The translations under genes were made by a program, and so were the position numbers. DNA of 25,902 nucleotides, taken from assembly GCA_900751755.1 (NCBI GenBank), contig CAADSP010000104.1, positions 1-25,902 of the forward strand. The letters are read 5' to 3'. Source of the DNA: an uncultured Collinsella sp. (GTDB lineage Bacteria > Actinomycetota > Coriobacteriia > Coriobacteriales > Coriobacteriaceae). Below are positions 22,668 through 25,902 of this stretch, one piece after another. The stretch's first letter is position 1. Each line of letters opens with the position of its first letter. The notes under the pieces are model-generated. The model made no database searches. It saw only the letters and a program-made list of their open reading frames with translations, and was not told the origin of the DNA.

Positions 22668-23252
22668 AACATCATATCAGTCGACGACGAGTCGTCCGAG
22701 CCCGTCGGGGCCGAACGCTACGAGAGGGCGGCGGGCCGGGAGGTCTACCGCAGCGGCCACTACGCGAGGAAGTTCGTCACCGGGGCCGGGGAAGTCGAGC
22801 TCGGCGTGCCGAAACTCCGCGGCGCGACCTTCCGGACGGCTGTCATCGAGCGCTACCGCAGGCGCGAGACCTCTGTCGAGGAGGCTATCGTCGAGATGTA
22901 CCTGGCGGGCGTCTCAACCAAGAGGATCGAGGACGTCTCCGAGCTCCTCTGGGGGGCGCCGGTGTCCACCGCGAGGACGGTGCGCGACGGGTTCGCCGAG
23001 ACGCTGGCCTACACGGAATTCCCGCCGGAGCACTGGCGCCGGATCAGGACGAACAACGGGATCGAGCGCATCGACTGCGAGATCAGGAGGAGGACGAGGG
23101 CCGTCGGGACCTACCCGGACGGCAACTCAGTCGTCATACTGGTGTCAGCGAGACTGAAGTACATAGTGGAGCACGAATGGGGCAAGAGGAGGTACCTGGA
23201 CATGTCCAAACTGGAGGAGATGGACGAGCTGAAGGGAAAAGCGGAGGGCTAG
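22668..23252 (+). pseudogene. IS256-family (mutator-type) transposase remnant lacking the DDE core
   Basis: The frame reads NIISVDDESSEPVGAERYER, then GREVYRSGHYARKFVTGAGE, VPKLRGATFRTAVIERYRRR and VEEAIVEMYLAGVSTKRIED, the N-terminal DNA-binding part of IS256 transposases. After SELLWGAPVSTARTV it jumps directly to the C-terminal RTNNGIERIDCEIRRRTRAVG and SARLKYIVEHEW. About 170 residues with the catalytic core are missing, in frame. The N-terminal start is also absent. GC-rich, unlike its neighbours. Cannot be an active transposase. Confidence 0.88.
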
Positions 23253-23306
23253 AAGAGGACGAGGCCGAGGACGGCCAAATCAATTTACGAAAGTATCTTG
23301 ACGGTA
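22668..23306 (+). mobile_element. IS256-type insertion sequence remnant
   Basis: Contains the deleted transposase and, past its stop, an AT-rich segment ending TTTACGAAAGTATCTTGACG (from 23285), which resembles the terminal inverted repeat of IS256-family elements. No matching left inverted repeat is found near 22650, so the left end is lost or altered. Confidence 0.6.
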
Positions 23307-23372
23307 CCCGAAAATGTGACCCAACCCCTCGCTTTGCCGTCGAGTCATTATGATAATTAACAACGTGCAACG

Positions 23373-24077
23373 ATGAGGAGCCCAAGCGGAGCTCAAGTAG
23401 ACGGGAACAACGTGCAATCAATCGAACCTCTAAAGTCCACGGACGGTCTGGGCGAAGACAAAGGTGGCATTCGCAAGAAGTGGCCCTGGAAAGACCCAGA
23501 TCACCATGAATTAATGTCTGATCTTATTCTTAAGGTCAACTACAGCATTCAGGACTTCAATGCCACCATCAAAGACGGATTTTCTCCCAACATTAAGGAC
23601 ACTGTATTTCTGGTAGTACTTGCCACCTGGATTAAAGATGCATACTGGCAGATTAATTACGCCTGCTTGAAAGAAGTAATTAGAGCAAAATTTGAGTTCT
23701 CAAGACAGAATGAACTCACAGAGTCGCGTAATTACCTTGAGGCGGTTCGCTCAATCGTAATTGCACACCCCTTAAATTCGACGAGGCATGAGGGGTACGG
23801 CTTTGGTCCAGAAGGGCGAATTTGTATTGATGTGCGAAGGAAAAGTCTTCTCGACTCATATCCGGGCGCAGTAATCTATCGCATCACAACAAAAGGATTC
23901 GAAGAAACCGACAGTGTCAAAGATATCGAAATCGCACTAATGACCTGCCGCCGCACTCAAACAGAAAAAGGCAAGCTACATTTTGAAAGGTGTTGCCTAG
24001 ATATGCGCGATATCCGCAACTCAACCCAAATCTACATTGACGCCTTGTACGAACTCGATCGGTATCTCGGCCGATAA
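23373..24077 (+). CDS. Unknown 234-aa protein with Rx5H HEPN-like motif
   Basis: Not assigned to a family. The first 40 residues are polar and probably disordered. The rest is mixed, with a helical segment DTVFLVVLATWIKDAYWQINY and ESRNYLEAVRSIVIAHPLNS, where R126 and H132 give an R-x5-H pattern followed by P, as in several HEPN-type toxins (for example AbiU2-like). The C-terminus (CLDMRDIRNSTQIYIDALYELDRYL) is a long helix. No Shine-Dalgarno precedes the ATG at 23373; an internal ATG at 23514 is an alternative start. It converges with the next gene, which also carries such a motif. AT-rich, thus probably transferred. Confidence 0.7.
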   Translation: MRSPSGAQVDGNNVQSIEPLKSTDGLGEDKGGIRKKWPWKDPDHHELMSDLILKVNYSIQDFNATIKDGFSPNIKDTVFLVVLATWIKDAYWQINYACLKEVIRAKFEFSRQNELTESRNYLEAVRSIVIAHPLNSTRHEGYGFGPEGRICIDVRRKSLLDSYPGAVIYRITTKGFEETDSVKDIEIALMTCRRTQTEKGKLHFERCCLDMRDIRNSTQIYIDALYELDRYLGR

Positions 24078-24080
24078 AAA

Positions 24081-24114
24081 AGAGAAACTTCGAAAAATGA
24101 GTGTGATTTTCTCT
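24081..24114. terminator. Possible weak bidirectional terminator
   Basis: AGAGAAA (24081-24087) pairs with TTTCTCT (24108-24114) around a 20-nt loop in the 35-bp gap between convergent genes. GC-poor stem, so low confidence. Confidence 0.3.
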
Positions 24115-25051
24115 AGCGAATTGATCTACGCTCAGCCGTAACTGCATTTTGAACATCTTTTAGATGCTTCTGCGCCTTTCGGCGTATATCTTTTAATTCC
24201 TTAACTGGATCAACGTCGACCTCATTAAAAACATGGGTTATATCACCGTCACGATATGCAACAAAGGAAAAGCCGCCTAACTTGCCGACAGCTTTGCCGT
24301 GCTGCGATAGCAATTTCTTCATATCTCTGCGAGCGGCAAGTATTCTAGGCTCAGCACAATCCAGAAAATGGCAGAATAATTCAAGTACAAGCTCCTGGTA
24401 CTTCATGTTTGTATACCTGAAGCAAAGGTACGGGCAGCCGGACGAATCGCGTTCTTTCATTATCGAAATTGACTTGTTTAAAAAAGCGCGCAGCTTTGGC
24501 GAGGTATTGTAGTCGCGCATATCGGCAATTTGGTCAAGATCAAATCGGACCCTAATCAAACCGTTTTCCCTAACAAGCGAAACAACGGTTTGACCATGCT
24601 GAACGGGATTTCGTATCTCATACATGAAAACATAGAGGCCGCCTCGGTCATACCAAGTAGAAGGCAACTTCCAATAGTTTTTATATAGTTCTTTTACAGA
24701 ACCTCGGTCATAATCCCGCATGACCGCTTGCATTCTATCGACAAGACCACGGGCTGCGGATACATAATTACCAAAGGCGGCGTTAACAACAGTCCTTTCG
24801 CCAAAACCACCGCTGGTAAAACCGTCGGGCAAGGAGCCAAACCGATCGCACGGAACCAGGCGCCGCAGTTCACCGTAGTTCCATCGAAACTGTTCATACA
24901 GTTGGTTAACCTCCCAAAGTGACCGCACAACACCGTCATACTCTTTCACTTTGATTGCAGAATCGCCCTCGAGATATTCAATCTTTGAAAGCGCTTCCTG
25001 AGCTTCGTCGCTCACCGATTGAAGCGGCATAACATGAAATAAATCTGCCAA
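24113..25051 (-). CDS. Unknown 312-aa helical protein with RNxxxH HEPN-like motif
   Basis: Mostly alpha-helical, with no signal peptide or membrane segment. Residues 141-153, VFMYEIRNPVQHG, hold R147-N-P-V-Q-H152, an R-x4-H pattern with the N after R that is typical of HEPN ribonuclease active sites. Later parts (YLCFRYTNMKYQELVLELFCHFLDC, and a basic tail KDIRRKAQKHLKDVQ) are unassigned. The start is a TTG at 25051 chosen for the AAGGGGGG 6 nt upstream; an ATG at codon 8 has no ribosome-binding site. It converges with the 234-aa HEPN-like gene. A toxin or RNase role is inference from one motif. Confidence 0.75.
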   Translation of the reverse strand: MADLFHVMPLQSVSDEAQEALSKIEYLEGDSAIKVKEYDGVVRSLWEVNQLYEQFRWNYGELRRLVPCDRFGSLPDGFTSGGFGERTVVNAAFGNYVSAARGLVDRMQAVMRDYDRGSVKELYKNYWKLPSTWYDRGGLYVFMYEIRNPVQHGQTVVSLVRENGLIRVRFDLDQIADMRDYNTSPKLRAFLNKSISIMKERDSSGCPYLCFRYTNMKYQELVLELFCHFLDCAEPRILAARRDMKKLLSQHGKAVGKLGGFSFVAYRDGDITHVFNEVDVDPVKELKDIRRKAQKHLKDVQNAVTAERRSIR

Positions 25052-25121
25052 AGTAATCCCCCCTTGAATCCCAGATGTATGAATCGGCCCGAAGCAACAC
25101 CGCCCATGAAAGGACGTCTAG

Positions 25122-25304
25122 CGTCAAAACGGCAACATCGCATGTCCACTCAAGTTCGAACCCAGAGAGGCATACATCGACGACCTAATAAACGGGCATT
25201 TCTACATCTATGCTGCCAACTACTACCATGGTCTGCCTGGCGAACAGGGCAATCCGTTCGAGGCCTCCATGGCTCCTAGGGTGTGCCCCATCAGGATCCC
25301 CTGA
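25122..25304 (+). pseudogene. Fragment of an unknown protein-coding gene
   Basis: Between two stops the frame reads LKFEPREAYIDDLINGHFYI, then YHGLPGEQGNPFEAS, which looks like the N-terminal part of a real protein (a pattern of the form F-EYIDDLI-G-Y followed by G(N/D)PFE, loosely like DUF2971-type proteins). It has no start codon and stops after about 60 codons. A further piece, YLCAITLEQMQQ, appears downstream (about 25389-25424) among stops. I take 25122-25424 as a decayed gene. The rest of the 25052-25495 gap shows nothing. Confidence 0.35.
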
Positions 25305-25495
25305 TACACTGGCCCGCCAACTAAATACACGTAAAACCTCAACCGAATTATAAGCTCAAGAAGAAACCCCGTGCGCTAAAGCAACAGTTACCTTTGTGCG
25401 ATCACCCTGGAGCAGATGCAGCAATGACCTCGATAGCGACATCAGCCAGTTATAATTTCAAAATACCTGGCCTATTTAAATCGCGCTGTGCCCCC

Positions 25496-25879
25496 CTATC
25501 GTAAAGCTAATAGTTCATGGCCATGCCTGTTGGGACGATAGCCGCAAAACGAGTACAACTCCGATTCGCACTCAGTTCCTGGACAGACAAGCTCATCTTC
25601 AAAAAACAGATGATTAAGACAAACAGGGTTCTTGGAATGTTCAAGACACAGGTAACGTCCAGCTTTACTGGAATAATGCCAGCGCCCAAAGTCGACAATC
25701 ATTGATTTAAGCGCGTTGGCGGAGCGCTTTCCAAAATATACCCCTCGAATTTCCAAATTTCCATGTGCGGCATCCGGAGTCATTCTTAAATTAAGCCCTC
25801 TGCCATGAACTGCCTCCCATTTCTTGGACATGAGAAATGGGAGGCTTTCTTTATGCGCGTTGATTTGAGGGTGAAGCAT
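25496..25879 (-). CDS. Small unknown ORF, perhaps the 3' part of an interrupted gene
   Basis: 127 codons from 25879, or 112 from an ATG at 25831. The later part looks protein-like: GNLEIRGVYFGKRSANALKS, YLCLEHSKNPVCLNHLFFED, CPGTECESELYSFCGY, with several Cys and His that could bind metal. The region of both candidate starts is occupied by a strong hairpin (25812-25845), and no Shine-Dalgarno is seen, so the true N-terminus may have been lost to an insertion sequence beginning near 25800. No family recognised. Confidence 0.4.
   Translation of the reverse strand: MLHPQINAHKESLPFLMSKKWEAVHGRGLNLRMTPDAAHGNLEIRGVYFGKRSANALKSMIVDFGRWHYSSKAGRYLCLEHSKNPVCLNHLFFEDELVCPGTECESELYSFCGYRPNRHGHELLALR
25812..25850 (+). 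terminator. Strong intrinsic terminator reading rightwards
   Basis: A perfect 13-bp stem (GCCTCCCATTTCT at 25812-25824, complement at 25833-25845), 8-nt loop, then TTTCTTT on the plus strand. It stands just before a possible transposase start at 25853, as insertion sequences often shield their transposase gene from outside transcription. Confidence 0.75.
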
Positions 25880-25902
25880 GATGTCGAGGCCAGGAAGGCG
25901 GC
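25853..25902 (+). CDS. Possible start of an IS3-type transposase gene (cut by window edge)
   Basis: Only 16 codons are visible: MRVDLRVKHDVEARKA. The VKHDVEARKA segment resembles the opening of helix-turn-helix transposase subunits (IS3 OrfA-like). There is no clear Shine-Dalgarno apart from purines in the terminator stem. Too short to be sure. Confidence 0.3.
   Translation, partial: MRVDLRVKHDVEARKA

Larger units (their letters stand above)
14046..25902. mobile_element. Accessory defence-type island (right boundary not in window)
   Basis: From 14046 rightwards base composition drops and becomes patchy. The genes are unknown, defence-like or transposon-derived, intergenic gaps are long, and repeats are frequent. 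The left edge coincides with the truncation of the VTC gene. The missing 5' part of VTC is not found anywhere to the right, so the other boundary lies beyond 25902 or was deleted. No integrase, tRNA or attachment repeat is visible in the window, so the transfer mechanism is unknown. Confidence 0.6.

Noticed and set aside
22663..23157. 164-codon plus-strand ORF at the start of the IS remnant
   Set aside because: It is out of frame with the recognisable transposase and rich in Arg/Ser/Pro, a typical GC-driven shadow.
23359..23417. 12-bp direct repeat AACAACGTGCAA (23359-23370 and 23406-23417) as a target-site duplication of the IS
   Set aside because: Both copies lie on the same side of the remnant, so they cannot flank it.
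14046..25902. Prophage interpretation of the island
   Set aside because: No capsid, tail, terminase, portal, integrase or lysis genes are seen; the content is defence-like genes and repeats.

Overview
The window looks like a high-GC Gram-positive chromosome of the Coriobacteriia, most likely Collinsella or a close relative. This is inferred from codon use, gene content and family-level resemblance, not from a database search. Positions 1 to about 14,045 are ordinary core genome. Positions 14,046 to the right edge are an accessory, largely more AT-rich island made of candidate anti-phage genes, repeats and transposon debris.

Core part, left to right: nusA (cut by the left edge) and rimP form a minus-strand operon with a clear promoter and an intrinsic-terminator-like hairpin in the rimP leader. 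A plus-strand lipoprotein gene follows, convergent with leuS. leuS and guaB are both on the minus strand, separated by 370 bp filled with three hairpins or long imperfect palindromes. guaB is divergent from a small ModE-type winged-helix regulator, with overlapping promoters and two abutting 14-bp palindromes. The regulator converges on a degenerate cystathionine-synthase-like gene, and a perfect 38-bp inverted repeat contains the stop codons of both. Next is a sucrose module on the minus strand: lacI-type regulator, PTS EIIBC, and GH32 sucrose-6-phosphate hydrolase, with three LacI-type operators. Last come a DUF4956 membrane protein and a VTC-domain gene that has lost its 5' part exactly where the island starts.

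Island part: two adjacent two-gene modules of the same architecture, an SMC/ABC-like ATPase followed by a TOPRIM/RloB-like protein. One (14,046-15,967) is unfamiliar and has a 22-bp perfect palindrome covering its -10 and Shine-Dalgarno; the other (16,624-18,508) is RloA/RloB-like with its own promoter. Then come a DUF2188 protein, a 541-aa protein with a C-terminal Rx5H (HEPN-like) motif, a DUF4393 (Abi-alpha) protein, a doubtful ORF, an IS256-family remnant without its catalytic core, and two convergent unknown genes that each carry an Rx4-5H HEPN-like motif. The right end holds gene debris, a small unknown ORF and possibly the start of another insertion sequence.

The best candidates for an undescribed system are the palindrome-controlled ATPase/TOPRIM pair, the 541-aa HEPN-like protein, and the convergent HEPN-like pair. 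No CRISPR array, tRNA or rRNA gene was seen.
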